A stretch of DNA of 64,000 bases from assembly GCF_021730395.1 (NCBI RefSeq), contig NC_069375.1, positions 64,259,501 through 64,323,500 of the forward strand, read 5' to 3'. The notes below the pieces were generated by a model, which made no database searches, was not told the DNA's origin, and worked only from the letters and a program-made list of their open reading frames with translations. The DNA comes from Mercenaria mercenaria. Lineage: Eukaryota; Mollusca; Bivalvia; Venerida; Veneridae. Every line of letters begins with the position of its first letter. Positions within the stretch are counted from its first letter, which is position 1. The position numbers were made by a program, and so were the translations under genes. Below, piece after piece: positions 23,608-37,568 of this stretch.

Positions 23608-24212
23608 CATACTTTTTAAATATCAATCAAGAATTAAGACGTTATTTCTTTAACATTTATTTACGTATCATATCAAATGAAATCGAAAATGCTGACAATA
23701 TCAAACATATACATTAGACTCAATACTTCAGTTACAGCACCATGCGGTCATTAAATGGTACTGGAAGCCTAGTGTCTCACCCGGATACCAATACAGGCAT
23801 AGCTGAGAACCTGTGGATAGAACTGTAGGCTGACTCAATGTTATATTTCTATTAAACTAATATTTCATTTCCACTAGGTTATCAATGCCACCTTTATTAT
23901 CCACTCTGCGCATCTTGTCATACGAAACACGTCATTTCCTTAATTTAAAAAAAATTGTATTAATTACACTAATGTACGCATCTCTGAGGATTTCAGTACA
24001 GCTCTTGTTGTCATTCAGTATAGTGCATAAGACAATGATACATGTATGTAATTTCAAAATATATGTAATATTGTCTTATGCTCTATACCGAATGTCTGAC
24101 TTCATTCTTTAACCTTTTGCTAAATGGAAATTTATTATGAGAGTACATCTCAACTTTACTGATGTAGATTTCAGTCCGTTTGATTTCTTTCGTTGTTTTT
24201 TTTTTTTGTTTA

Positions 24213-24412
24213 CCGTCACAGCGACTCAATTTTAGGTCATACGGCGACGTTCCAGCTTTTAAGGAGGAGGAAGACCCCAGATGCCCCTCCATGCATTATT
24301 TCATCACAGGTGGGTACCTGGGTACCACCGACCTTCCGACAACGAGCTGGATGGCTTCCTCACATGAAGAATTCAACGCACCGTGTGAGACTCGCACTTG
24401 GTGCGTTTGAGT
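24213..24412 (-). mobile_element. 5'-truncated copy of the third SINE family
   Basis: Same body as 18,622-18,905 (TTCATGTGAGGAAGCCATCC, GCACGGAGGGGCA-type segment, GACCTAAAATTGAG) but the tRNA head is cut or decayed after the GTGAGACTCGCAC region. Confidence 0.68.
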
Positions 24413-25674
24413 TTACATAATCTATAAGGCACCAACTTCTAACTGCATATTTAATTTAAGATCTCTAATAATGCATTCTAGAGATACGTTGTCCTTCATT
24501 ATATACAACGTTTAATTAAGTGCTGTTGCTGACAAGGCATCTTATAATGCGTCCGTTGATCACTCATGTAAATTTGTCAACTTGATAGTATGTTTTTCCT
24601 TGAGTAAGTGTGCAGCACTCCGTTTCTGGAGCATACGAAAGTCAAAATTAGAAGCAAAAAAGTCCTTATTATTTTATCAATACATAATTTAAAAAGTCCC
24701 CGAATCAACTCACTTAACTGTGTTGTAAGTGTTATTTCTAAAATATCTGCAGTGGTCTCGAGAGCTCATGATTTATTCGCGTTATGAGAACATTTTGTAC
24801 TTGCAAAATAAATTTTATTGAATTAGTAGTATTACGACCCAGTTTACTGTACTTGAACCAAGCACATACTAAGATGTGTTGTACTTTAATAACCACAAAA
24901 GTCTCTTATATAATAAAGTTAATTTAATGTGTAAATAAACAGAAAATAAAATGATTTATTAGTTGTTGACAAACTGATAAATAATCTCCTATCGTCTTTC
25001 TTCCCACGACTTGTATATACATTTTCAAGAAGAAAATAAATTTGTCCTTAATTGTACATAAATTTGTGTTTAATTTTGTTTTTATGATTTAATTGTTTTA
25101 CAATGTTCTTGTGGATTTAATTTCCATATTCCACTCCATATCTATATATCGATAAAGTGTTTAGTTCGGTTAGCATAAATTTCGAAAACATCATTTTAAG
25201 GACATTTTATTCGTAAAAGACCAATTTTACAATTTTCTCAAAACTCTAGTGACATTTTATTTCATACAAACGCAGTCGTGCATTGAAAGTTGTCTCGGTG
25301 GTTAAAGTAACAGCATTGTTTCATTTTAAAGCCAAGTGCATGTAAAGTTGGCAGACTCGTGAATACGAAAACTCCTAGCATATCTTGAAAGTAAATATAT
25401 TTCCTACACCATATACTTGCTTATTTGTTCAAATTGTGAACATTAACTGCATTTTAAGACAACATATCATATACAGCTATCAATATTACAACGATAAGAA
25501 AATGAGTCCTGATTTACAAATTTACTTAAGACAAAGAGACTACATTTGCAATAAACGATTATAACCGATTTCAGACAGACCGACATGCAGACAGGCGGAG
25601 AGACAGGATGAAGCGTATATTTCCAAGTGAAGATATAGACTTCTGAATAATATTTCATCCTTTGAGTTGTAAGT

Positions 25675-25930
25675 TACGGAATCCTGTTCGTGCCACTTAA
25701 ATTGTCGCTTCGCCAACACGCGACAACGCGATAATTATCGCGTTGTCGCCTTGTCCGAAAACATACTTACATGCGAGATTTAACAATCCTCGCGAGGTTA
25801 AGAGGGCGACAATTATCGTCTTAATTGTCGCTTGTCCTTTTTAAACCTCGCATCGTGAAATTGAAATCCAATAGACATAGTTGCGAGAATTAGTAAAACC
25901 TCGCATTGTCGCATTGTCGCACTGTCGCTT
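25675..25930 (+). repeat. Left outer terminal inverted repeat of the 12.55-kb element
   Basis: Nearly identical to the reverse complement of 37,971-38,224. Rich in short copies of TTGTCGC/GCGACAA in both orientations, including a perfect palindrome around GCGATAATTATCGC at about 25,729. Confidence 0.85.
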
Positions 25931-26819
25931 GGGATTATATTCTGGACAAATTGATTCGATATAATTCTTCTTGGGTATTATTTATCAATACACCGAAACA
26001 AATTTCTAATGACAGTCTCTGCTGGCTGAACACCACTAAATCCGACTGTACTTTATTTCACATAAAATAAAGTTTTCGACATTTTCTAGCATATCAGATT
26101 TTCAGAGACTTATCGCTATTATAATATCTGAACTTTTTGTGACAAAAAAGTACAACATCTGTTCGTCCGTATGAACGTATTTTAGGGTAAAAGCTGTATT
26201 TCTGTACTTTCCATACGGAAAAAGTTCGTGTTTTTCATTAACTTCAAATAATTGTAGAATGTTCCAAGCACAAGCTGTTTTAATGAATATCTTTTATAAA
26301 ATAAATCAAACATTGGTCTAAACAGATACGTAATTTATAGTTTTTTACCGCCAAGGTTTCGTCGGGGGACCGTCTAAAAGTGTACCATTTTTGGTGAAAA
26401 TATGCATATTTCTTCCATATACTAAATAGAGGGGTGGGCCTTGTCAGAGAAGCTATATCTTCATAACTTGATGTCTGATTTTAATAAATGCAAAGAGCAA
26501 GCCAGTACCTCGAGGAAAGCGTCAAGTCAGGTTCGAACCCGGTCGGCTGAGGGTCAAGTCATAGGTCAAAGTTCGGTAATATTCTCAAATATGAAGTTTT
26601 TCGCAGCAGTCAAGGCAGTCCTGAAAACAAAATACAATCTTCACTAAGTCCAACAACACCATTGGAACAATTCTCTCGGCTCCCCGGCCGGGCCAGCTTA
26701 GTCTTGGTCTGCACCGTACTGCATATAAAAAGTTTGGTAATTTTCTGATACCTGTCCTGAGCTCTGATGGCATCATATTGACTTGTAAGTAGCTTAGACA
26801 TCTACCAACATATCTATAT

Positions 26820-27570
26820 ATGGTATAGGTAGGTACCCAGGATGTAGAGACTCGAACTCACCCAAAACCCAACGGCTATCCGAGGTACTCGTACATGGCA
26901 TCAATCGATAGCCAGGACTTTATCGAAAACCTTTCCGACGTGGTCAAAATAAGCAGATTTTCAAAGTTCGAACACTGCCTGGTGACCTTCTACAACCTGC
27001 CTTGACTCTTCGGGCTACACTAGGTACCTGAACGTGGTCTCAGTCTTTAGCTAGGACCTATACTTACACGAGCATGTATAATATATGTACTATGTCATGG
27101 TCACAGGGGTTCAAACCGGGTCTAAAGCCGTACAGACATGATCAAATTTGACGTATTTCCTAAGTTTCAACACTACCCGGTGACCTTATAGGACCTGCCA
27201 TGACCTTTGTGTGTATGTCAAATACTCAAATTTGATATTATTCGATAACAAGGACCTATACCTATCTTATGATATAACATAGTAGTATATACCGGGTCAC
27301 AGGGCATCCAACCGTGGTTGAAAACCGTCAATATTGATAAAAATAATGCTGTTTTGACTCCAACATTCATCCATAATTTTATTATATGTCCTGACCTCAG
27401 TGGTTATCCAGTATACCCAAATTGGATTTTGAACAGTAGCTATGATCCATACGAGTCAGATCATATGTAGTAAGGGTATATGTGATGACACAGAGGCTCG
27501 AACCAGGGTCTAAACTTGTTCAGTTAGGTCTAAAAACTGATGTTTCATTGTTTTTGCTGTAGTTGATTCC
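26820..27570 (+). repeat. Degenerate tandem of about 190-260-bp units in the left arm
   Basis: Four loosely similar blocks near 26,830, 27,088, 27,285 and 27,474 share the pattern GGTCACAGGG-TCAAACCGGG-TCTAAA-CCGT. The right arm appears to have a single counterpart near 36,690, so the tandem probably grew in the left arm only. Confidence 0.45.
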
Positions 27571-28896
27571 ATATTTCATCTCCTGTGACCTCTAGGGGTT
27601 ATCCTTGCACCTTCAACCTACCTTAAAATGTAGATATGTTATTTAGGTACAATATTAAGTACCATTTATGTGTAAAGGAGGCTGTTTGCCTTCTCATCAG
27701 ATGAAATATCAATCAAAATAGGCCCGTTTTATGAATATTTCCTTTACCGGACATCCATTTTTTCATTTCCTGTCACCCATGTGCGTCGTGAAGTTAGCAG
27801 CCTAGCAGTCTAGCGGCCTAGTAGCCTATACATTATCTTGTCCACTTATTAAGTCACTGGCGCATCAGAGATGTATAAAAAAAATCTTCTGGATTTAGAT
27901 CAGGCTGCACGACTGTTATCTATGTTTCAAATAATAATTATTTAGAACATGTATAGGTTAGCTTTGTGAAACCAATTGATAATGGGCCGACCATTAGAAC
28001 TTCTTGGAGTGTTTTTTTTTTTTTTTTTTTTTTACATTTGATATTTTTCACTGTCAATATACTAGATATATCTCACACTATTATTTCGATAATTCAAGGG
28101 AAAATCATGTAATTAAAAGAGTTTAAGTTATGAATTTCTTTATTTCACTTTACTTTCTTGTCCTTTGTTTATTCAATGAAGTGTTTACCTTATTTTTAGG
28201 CATTGTTGTATTTCTGCAGGAGAGGATTTGGGCGGAAGGGGGTTGGGGTGCGGTACAGGGCTGAATATTGTGAATTCTAGATGGTTTCAACACTGATAAT
28301 ATGGTTGTCGGTTACTCTGTTTTCTTGTTTGCAAGCTTATTTATAGTCGCCACTGGATATCCCTCTAGAAGACTGTTCAAAATGTTGCTGGGAGGATAGT
28401 GCAAGACACTTCCATTCCAGAATTATGTTAAGCAAATTGCGTGTATTAAATTTATATATATGCTCAAATAATTCTATCTTGGCTGCACAATCGGGTTTCT
28501 AGACAAATCGAATTTGAGGAATACCTCTAATAAAAAATATAACATGTATAGTGTGGCCCCGTTAATTGTCGCACCACCGTTAATCGTTAAATCTTTTAAA
28601 AATGGCATACTGTTCTGGAACTACGTTTTGCTTTTCAATGGTGCTACACTATACATACGTTATTGATTGAATATTTACAGGGTTGAGCCTCGACGCGGTA
28701 TGCGCGACAGAACTTGAATTATTTAAGGTCCTTACTACGGAGTTCTGTTCAGGTAATAGGACATTCGCGTGTCTTGCAACCCCTCGTATGTAGATGAAGA
28801 TGGGTTCTGAACAAAAACGAAACCCCTTAGTATAAGTTGAAAAATACTTTGCATGTCTTTTTATATGGTGGTATGTTTAGGACACATTTTTAGATT

Positions 28897-29072
28897 AAGT
28901 TATCTCGAGCACTCGACATAATGTGTCGTGCGCACGAGATAATATTTCGTGCGCTCGAGAAAAGATGTCGTGCTCTCGAGATAAACTGTTGTGCGATCGA
29001 AATAAGATGTGCACTCGAGATACGATTTTGAGCGCCAGAGATAAGATGCCATATCGAGCGTTCGAGATATAT
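28897..29072 (+). repeat. 21-bp-unit satellite, third and most diverged array
   Basis: TCGTGCGCACGAGATAA and related units (CTCGAGATAAACTGTTGTG, TCGAGATACGATTTTGAGC). Lies inside the 12.55-kb element. Confidence 0.75.
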
Positions 29073-32000
29073 TTTTCTGAAAATAAATAGGTCATGATGG
29101 TCTCTAGATCGATCACCTGAGTTTCACCGCTCGACAGATATTACTACACACACATGTTCTAGCAAGTCACGGCCACCAGCGGCCATCACTTTTTACAAAT
29201 CATAGTGTCAACAGTTTCCCTGAAATATCGTTTTCGTTAAATTGTTTTGACAAGGCATTTAGAGAAAATAAGTCATAGCGACCATGTTTTTACCATATCA
29301 ATGTGCCATAAACAGTCGATGTATACAATTTGAGCGGTCGAATGACGTTCTCTCCTCACTGTAGAGAAACTACTTCCTAGCCGCTAAATGCGCCTTGCTA
29401 ACTTTCGGCGAATGTTCTCAAATTCATCACTGTGTAGAAATACATTCACGTTACCGTAAAGTTGGCTTCTAAGCAGATCATTCGGGCTAACTCTTTCAGC
29501 TCGCTGATAAACCTGGCTCCGCTTTGATGCTAAGTGGTTAAATTATGATGAAACAATGATCAAGTTACCTCGGGAACGCTATCAAATGTTATTGCGTTAC
29601 ATACATCACAGAACGAAATGGCAGAAATAAGCCACCATATAATATACTAGTATGTTATTTGTTTATATGTTTTGTTATTAAATACGTAGCTCCGCAAAGC
29701 GGGGCAATATACGTTAGATTAAAGGAGGAAGAAGAAGTAAAATTTAAAGAAACATTTTTCGGGATGTGTGTCGAGGGGTGTAGGAGGGGGTGGCGGAGTG
29801 TGTTATGTCTCGGTTGGTTGGGGTTGGGGTGTTTTGTACGGCAGAGGTGATGGAAGACTAAGGCACAAGAAATGAAGTAATTGGTCAGGATGGGGAGGTT
29901 AATTTGTATGTTGAGGGTTACGTGCATTGTTGCACTGCTTAAATCTTCGACTAATCACAATCCAACTATAGTCCGGTAGAAGTTGAACTGAACCTTGTAA
30001 TAGGGTATATACAAGGTATTTTTGCAGTTTCCTGTTCTTTTGACTTCAGTAAATGAGAATCCACCGGATGACATCTTTGGGGAAAGCTTTTTATTTAAGA
30101 AAATTCGAAATGGCCGCCATCGTCAAATGTCAATACTATTTACCTTGCAAAAAATATGAAAATCTTTGTAGTGGGGTTTATTCAAAGTTCTGTTGCTTTA
30201 TGCTGTTCATTAGATTGGGCATTCACAGTATCACAGTATTGCATGACTTTCGCTCGGATATCCTTGGGCATTTTCCTATTTATAGAAACATCAGAACCAT
30301 ATAACACTATATTGTATTTCAGCTGATTGCTTAGTAACTGATAAAGGTGCTGTTGTATTTGCAATATCATTTTCTTGTATATAACAAGCACTTAAACTAA
30401 AATTAGTTAGAGAAAAGAAACACAATTAATATGTAACAAACAGATAGGTACAGCAGAATCACCACCAACAACAACACTTCTAAACTTAAAAATGAAAAAA
30501 TATGAAACAGACAAGCGCAATATGAATATGTACGTTAACAAGAAACTTTGTTTAAACATGTAAACTCATGTTTTGACCTGTTGTTACATCCGTAACAGAC
30601 ACATATATATACGTTACCAAATTCAAATTACATGAACTTGAATTACACAGAATTGAATAATTACCGATGCCGCTTTGTGATGTTTTCGATATCATAACAC
30701 TACATATAAGGCAAGCAATGATATCCATATCATTAGGAGAAATGTCAAGAAAAATAAGGAGACAATTAACATTCATTTGTCCGTCCCTACCTAGTAAAAT
30801 TTAAATGGTTACACGGTATGTCTGCAACATGAATTAGTGTTTCCCAATGATAAATGCTGTATTAAATCATCCCTCTTACTGTATTTTACAAAATCAAATT
30901 GAACCTAGTCCATGTATCCAACGTAATTGGAATTCAAAATTTAAGCACTTAGTACTTCTCAAATTCTTCTATGAAAGAACAATCTAAATCCGGAAAGCCC
31001 TCCTCAGACATGTACAGTTCAGCTCGAGTCTGTCTGCAAACCGACTGGCCACTGTACCTTTTAATTAAGCTCTTTATGTCCTATTTCACTGTTCCAGTGT
31101 AAACATTTAAACACATATAAACTGGAGACTCACTGCACCAAAAGAGATAACTTATAATAGCTGCCATAATACTTTTGGCTTCATAATGTTATCAGTTACG
31201 GTTACTTTCGAATACCACATGTGACAGATTTTTGAAAGATTTTTGTAATAAATATATGTTTTTAAGAAATATATCTATGAAAACTAACACTGAATTATGA
31301 ATAGCAGGTTGACTTTTCCTATATTTACATAATTTTTAGTTTGTGACATTCATAGGTAACAGCAGAACGACCGCTGTACCATTTACATTACCTCCTTATA
31401 TCCAAATGCAGTTTGTGCATATATGATCATAGTATTATCAATGATATCTGGACAATGACAACAGAACTAAAAGCATATTATAGATGTTAGATAATGTTAT
31501 TTTCAGTTTTACACAATCAAGTCCCTTTTAACTTTTAACTCTCAGTTAGTTACAACTGGATCATGATAGTTGGTAAGGCTGAAGATGATGGAGAAAAAAA
31601 AAACTAACACAGAAGTAAACAATGCTGTGACCTTAATTGAAAGTTACACATTTGTTTCCGGTTAGAACACATATTATAACACATCTTCTTATGCTATGTT
31701 TGAAATTTGGCAAATATCTTTAAAACTCCCAAAACTGCATATCTTTGTTTAAATTTAATTACGCAAATTTAGAACAACGTGCTTTCTCTAACATATTGCA
31801 ATTTCAGCAATACGAAACAAAGTTAATATTTCATAATATAAATTATAGTCAATAAGTTAAGAAAGTCACTTTTGAAAATGAGAGATTAGATCGTGGAAGG
31901 AGTAAAACCTCAAATTTACTAGATTACATGTATGTTGAAATTCAGAAAATAGTTTTAAGACATTTTCAAATTATATAGTACTGCCAAACATTAAATTTGT

Positions 32001-33461
32001 AAGTGGATAGAAAAAATAGCTTTGTATCATATTATTGACCATAATTGCTAAATTCAGACTAAAATGGAGTTCCTGCATTTTAAGTATAAAGGAGTATATC
32101 TCAAGATACCGGGGTAAGCTATTATATTTCAAGTTCATCTTTGAGGTTATCATCTTGAAGTAAAACAATTATTACATGTAATACACATTTGTATCGTTTG
32201 AATATGATCATTTGATGTAAAAACTTACTGAGAGGGCACAGCAAAAACTGAATTGTGTGCACATTGTGTATGATGGTAATTTAAGTAACCTTTGACCTAC
32301 ACATATCTCTCATCATTTTACTCAATTTAATCAAAGAATGACAATTCAATTCCATATATTCCTCCTGCTCTAAAGGAGCAACATGCAGACATTAACTGTT
32401 ATGCAAAAGTTGTCAGAAAACAACATCTTAGCAATGAATAATAATTTCAACTCGACATCGTACATTTTAACTGTTATAGAAATTATATCCTGGAAGTACT
32501 TCACCAGTCTCCTGTCATTCAGTATCATTCATGCTAATTTCACATGAATAAAATTAGTCTTTTAAGTTGTTTTAATGAACAATATATTCATGTTTCAGAT
32601 TAATAGTGTGCAGATTACAAGAAGTCCTACCTATGTAGATGTAGATGTTAAGGGTATGTCACAGTGCAATTCTGGTAAAAAATATTACGTTACCGTTACG
32701 TATGTAACATTTCTAATGGCCATGCAACTTGATTATAAGTAAATACTTTACTGAAAAAAGGAATGTCTCATATAAATATATATAAGAGAAAGCCAACCTA
32801 TTAAAATTCCATACACGCATCTAGCATGTAGCAAATACATAGTTGATGAAGTTTTGATGCGCTTTTCAAACAAAGTAAAGATCTTTGTACCTTTTCAATA
32901 GTTTAACTAAACTTTTTGTTAAACATGCATAACTTCTAAGTGTTATCATGTTTTAATTACGAAAAGTTCTGTAACTGGCCTCTTGCTTAAATTATTCAAA
33001 AAGGAAAAGAAAAGGTAAGAAATCAGTCGTGTTATGTATGCTACATGGCTAATTTTTGCGAAAAGCATTGACATTGAAGTTCGGAACTCCCTACCGGTAT
33101 CAACTTGCGCAACATTTGTTACTGACAACATCTCAACAAGTAACAAAAGCGAGTACTTCCAGTTGTCCGATGTTCAAAAACGAAAACTTTAGTCTGACTG
33201 GTTGAATCTTTCTATACATCTGTCTGAGTTTGTTTAGATGCAGTAGTTTCAAAAGATAAATTATAGCAAAAACAAGTATTTGGCGGTAGCTCAACCCCGA
33301 ATATGTTACAACTTCACATGCAGAATACTATTTTTAAGATATATGCAACAAAAATCTTGAAGCACTTAATGAGATACATGCGACACAAACTTTTAAGTAT
33401 ATTTTCGACTACGTCAAGGGCCATAACACTGGTCTGACTGTGTGAGATCAAATTAAAACAT

Positions 33462-33626
33462 TTTATTATACCTCTCTTTTGTCTACAATGATAAAATCCC
33501 ATTACCCGGGAAAGACATATTTTGACTATCAAAAACATTTTCAACCTTTCCTCTCTTTTGTATACAATGATAAAATCCCATTACCCGAGAAAGACATATT
33601 TTGACTATCAAAAACATTTTCAACCT
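33462..33626 (+). repeat. Tandem duplication of about 77 bp
   Basis: CCTCTCTTTTGT and ACATATTTTGACTATCAAAA occur twice with three differences, inside the 12.55-kb element. Confidence 0.85.
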
Positions 33627-33639
33627 TTTTGACACGTGA

Positions 33640-33905
33640 CCAAGCGAAAGTGACTGTCAGGTCATGTGACCGCGCTGATATTAACCCGAGAGCAGAATGT
33701 CATCCGAGGCGAAATTATAATATACTCAAATGGAAGTGCTGATAACAATCCTGGGAGGTTTGATGACTCTTGGTCAATACTTTCTGAGATATGCCCGACA
33801 CTAATTCGGACTGACGGACAGACGGACGGGTGGGCTAGGGCAACACTAATTGCCCCACCCAAACACAACATGGATGGAGGGGTGGGGGGGGGGGGGGGCA
33901 CATAA
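33640..33905 (+). repeat. Dispersed repeat with GACGGACA tract
   Basis: CAATACTTTCTGAGATATGC, CGGACTGACGGACAGACGGA and GGGCTAGGGCAACACTAATT are a common bivalve repeat tail; it ends in a G-rich run at 33,880-33,898. Confidence 0.5.
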
Positions 33906-35195
33906 AAAGAAATCATTTCATATTGTAACATTCTCTATGCAAAAGAAATCAGTTACCGCCAGTTGCACCTTAAATTATACTTAATAACACATCTTCTTAA
34001 AATATGTCCTAACATTTCATGCGAGAGAATACAATTACGGCTTTCTATTTACCGCGGAATAGCCTACAATCTTCTAAGTAAGTAACTTGAAAATTTCCAC
34101 ATATATTCACGTGATAAAGACAACTATGAAATGTAATGATTTGTAAATACAAGAATGAAAGTATGTTTCAGAAAGTATTAGATTTTTTAAAGCGGTATGG
34201 CTAAATATCTATTTGCAAACAGCATTCGCCGTTTTAGCAATAAGACGTTTGCGTAACGTCAGAAAAAAGCGGGAAAATGCGCAACGCCAAACGCCGTCCA
34301 TATCGCCATTTGAGACTTTATCATTTTTTTTTAGACTTCGTAGCTCGCAAATAAAGACGGTAGTCAAGGACTTTATGCGTTTTTTTTTGCTGAAAAATGC
34401 CTTTTAAGTAATTGTATTTTTTTTTAACTCTATGGACCAATAAATGCATGCTGCCAATTTATACAAAGAACGTCACTTCCGTAGAGTTCAGATTTGGAAC
34501 AACACATGCTAAGATTTATGGCTACAACTTTATTAATCGAAAAGGGTCAGACTCAAACTTATCAGTTAACAAACTCGTGTGCAATCAATGCCGCTATGGG
34601 CTAAACAATTTCTGGTAAAAGTGTATTTCATTGATTTGTCAAATGATTTTCTTATGATTTTTTATGTCAGAAAAATGCAAGAGAAAAGGGGGATAGGGGA
34701 AAATTTATGACAATACTGCAAAAACGAAGTCGGTGACCCCCTATTTTTGTTTGCTCATTTTACAGTAAAATAAATTTGTAAGATATTATTAGTTTCGACG
34801 TCATTTGCGTAAAAAGTGTGCATTTGACCTTTTCAATAATAATTGTACATCGGGTGAAGGTCAACTTTTGCTGTTATTTACGTATGTTATCAACGATGCA
34901 ACTTGTTTTTGAAAATCCCGCTCATTACACCTTAGTCTTTTTGGCAGTATCCAGAATTGATTTTCAAAATCTTAGTACATGCTTTCAAGTATCCAAATTT
35001 TATTTCTTTTATATGTCGAGCAAAACAATATTATCTCCCGCTTTTAAATGGCACGGTATCTGTTTCTGCCTGCTCCAGTTTTGTGCGTATACACAGGGAT
35101 ATTCTTGAGAGGCATTTTACGCGTTCATATGTTTGCTGCAACGTCTTTTTACGACATTTCCGTATTTTGTTGTTTTGACGTTACGTCATTGTATT

Positions 35196-35336
35196 ATTTA
35201 AGAAATGAAATGATTTTTTTCGGTGTTCATGCGAAATGAACGACAGAATAGGATCGGCAAATCCGTGTTTAATTTGCCGATCTCATTCTGTCGTTCATTT
35301 CGTATGAACACCGAAAAAAATAGTTTCATTTCTTAT
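35196..35336 (+). mobile_element. Palindromic MITE, AAGAAATGAAA-terminal family
   Basis: Near-perfect inverted arms: GGTGTTCATGCGAAATGAAC with its complement, then GACAGAATAGGATCGGCAAA with its complement. Lies within the 12.55-kb element. Confidence 0.72.
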
Positions 35337-35506
35337 ATTTACATTATATTTCATTTCCATTTGTAGACAAGATAATATTATAAATTGCACATATTTTGTG
35401 GCATTTAACATTAAAATCAGCTTCCCGGCCATTCTGTTCACCAGACGGAACAACCGCGACGTCATCTAAGGAACGTTCTCCCTGACTATACCTGACTATA
35501 CGCGGA

Positions 35507-35668
35507 CTACGATAACGAAAACGCGACAACACGATGATGATAACGCGATACTACGGTAACGGAAATGGTGAAAACGCGACAGTACGATGGTGAAAACGCG
35601 ATATCACCATCGTAGTATCGTATTATCGCGTTATCATCATCGTGTTGTCGCGTTTTCGTTTATCGTAG
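35507..35668. repeat. Long near-perfect hairpin of GCGATAACGCG motifs
   Basis: CTACGATAACGAAAACGCGA...ATACTACGG (35507-35555) reappears inverted at 35,611-35,668, with inner copies of GAAAACGCGACAG and GATGGTGAAAACGCG between. Probably a MITE; it lies just inside the right arm of the 12.55-kb element. A battered relative is at 46,300-46,510. Confidence 0.75.
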
Positions 35669-37363
35669 TTTGGTGATTTCACGTTTTCAACATCGTACTA
35701 CCAAGTATCGCATTTTCAGATTAACACATTCAAAGGCGATGGCCCTAACGGAATTCCATATTTATTAAGTAAGCGATTCGCATGGCTTATTGTATGATTT
35801 ACTAAGGTTCAGAATTCAAATTGCTTGAGCGCTAGGCTTTAAAAGTTTTATTCATTTATACCGATTTGAACGTTAATACTGCATTAAACATCGGATATGG
35901 CGATTCATTCGATGACAGGTTGAGCAACGCTGTGCGATAAACAGCCGTGCAGTCTGATTTAAGTCTATGTTTGCTTATACATCTCTGACGTGCCAATGAC
36001 TTCAATAAGTGTACAAAATAATGTATAGGCTGCTAGACCGCCAACTTCACGCTGCTAGGCAGCTAGGCTGCTAAGCTGCTAACTTATTTCCTGTGACCTC
36101 ATTTCGTGTTATGTTCTTATTTTGTAGCTACGACATTTATCTACATTATATTGTAATTATAATGATATGTCTGCAACACTGGACTTAAAAAATATAAAAC
36201 CCGACCAGAATTTGATTTTTCCCCATGATTTTTGTATATATTCATCAGGTCAAGGTCACTTCGTTGAGGGTCCAAATTTATTCATCACTCATTTGTTTTA
36301 AAGTTTGTGCTTAGCACTCACTAATAATATTTTTTTATTACACCAAACTTTATTTTTTCGCATTTTTTCAAAGGTTTTTTTAAATACTCACCCCAAAAAA
36401 CATTACCATCCCCCCACCTCCCCAGAATATTAGTTTAGGGTAAGATATTTTATTTTTGAAGGCAGTTCCGTCGTTGAATAGTTTAAACTCGTTTTCTTGC
36501 AAGAAAAAAGAACAACAACAAAAATCGGAGACAAAAAATATTTTTTTTCGAAAATATTCAACAAGGTACACTTTAATATAAAAAAAATTGTCTCCGATTT
36601 TTTTTCAGGAAATCAAGTTTAATCCATTGATTGAGACCATGTTAAAGTACTTGGTGTGAGCCATATGTGTCAGGGAGGTAGTACATGGAGGTACGGTATT
36701 GTTATAATGACACTAGGTTAGATTTTGACCGCTGTTCGAGACTCTTAATCCCGGGTACTACCTATACCTTATATGAATATGTTGATAGGTATCTAAGCTT
36801 TACATTTAAGCTACTTACAAGTCCATATAATGCCATCAGAGCTCAGGACAGGTATCAGTAAATGACCAAACTTGTTATATGCGGTAGGGTGCTGGCAAAG
36901 ACTAAGATGGTCCAACCGGGGAGCCGTGAGAATTGCTCCAATGGTGTCGTTGGACTCAGTGAAGGTTGTGCCTGCCTTGACTGCTCTAAAAAGGTTCATA
37001 TTTTGAGAATATTTACGAACTTTAACCTATGACCTTGACCCCTAGCCGACCGGATTTGAACCAAACTTGGCCTGTTTTCTCTAGGTACTGGCTTGCCCTT
37101 TGCATTAAGGTATCATTTATTTATTAAATAGGACATCAGGTTATGAGATATGACTCCTCTGACAAGGCCAACCCCTATATTAATATATGAAGAGTATGCA
37201 TTTTTCACGAAAAATGGTACATGTTTAGACTGTCCCACGACGAAACCATAGTTTGTCAAAATTACAAATTACTTGTCTGTTTAGACAATATTTACATTTA
37301 ATTTATAGAAGTTATTTCATAAAATATTTTGTGTTTGGACATTTTAGAATTATTTGAAGTTAA

Positions 37364-37568
37364 CACTTACCCTGCTAAATTTCTATAATGAACTTGTCCA
37401 TCCTTCAATTTGGACAGTACCATTAATTGTTAAAAAGGGTGCTATCCAAAAAGATACTTACTGAATGGCGAACAGTGCAGATCATGATCAAACTGCACGG
37501 ATATGCAGGCTGACCATGATCTACACTGATCGTAAAGGCAGAATCAATCTTGTCCAGCAGGTTAAAGG
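37364..37568 (-). mobile_element. piggyBac-type MITE inserted in the right arm
   Basis: Termini CACTTACCCTGCT and AGCAGGTTAAAGG, flanked by TTAA (37360-37363) and TTAT (37569-37572). The homologous place in the left arm, near 26,240, reads TTTTTCATTAACTTC with a single TTAA and no insert, which is the empty site. The core has the GACCATGATCTACACTG hairpin shared with the copies at 19,321, 48,712 and 53,524. Confidence 0.8.

Larger units (their letters stand above)
23300..25668. other. Flank of the minus-strand gene, no exon identified
   Basis: Contains the tRNA pseudogene and truncated SINE listed separately, and GGAGACAGCTCTTGTTT at 23,346, a repeat-like word. The missing first exon(s) of the minus-strand gene are expected here or further right. 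Confidence 0.45.
27960..35190. other. Interior of the 12.55-kb element, no recognised gene
   Basis: AT-rich with short frames only. A 69-codon minus-strand frame at 30,182-30,391 has protein-like composition (INRKMPKDIRAKVMQYCDT) and vaguely recalls the end of a LINE ORF1, but is too short to assign. 29,685-29,850 is a purine-rich dispersed repeat (GCTCCGCAAAGCGGGGC). Confidence 0.45.

Noticed and set aside
30182-30391. 69-codon minus-strand frame recalling a LINE ORF1 end
   Set aside because: The likeness rests on about a dozen residues and no neighbouring LINE sequence was seen.
36811-36999. Minus-strand frame ending LLIPVLSSDGIIWTCK, with a similar frame in the left arm of the 12.55-kb element
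   Set aside because: The shared frame follows from the arm homology itself; the left copy is interrupted early and differences are not biased to third positions. I do not call it a gene.
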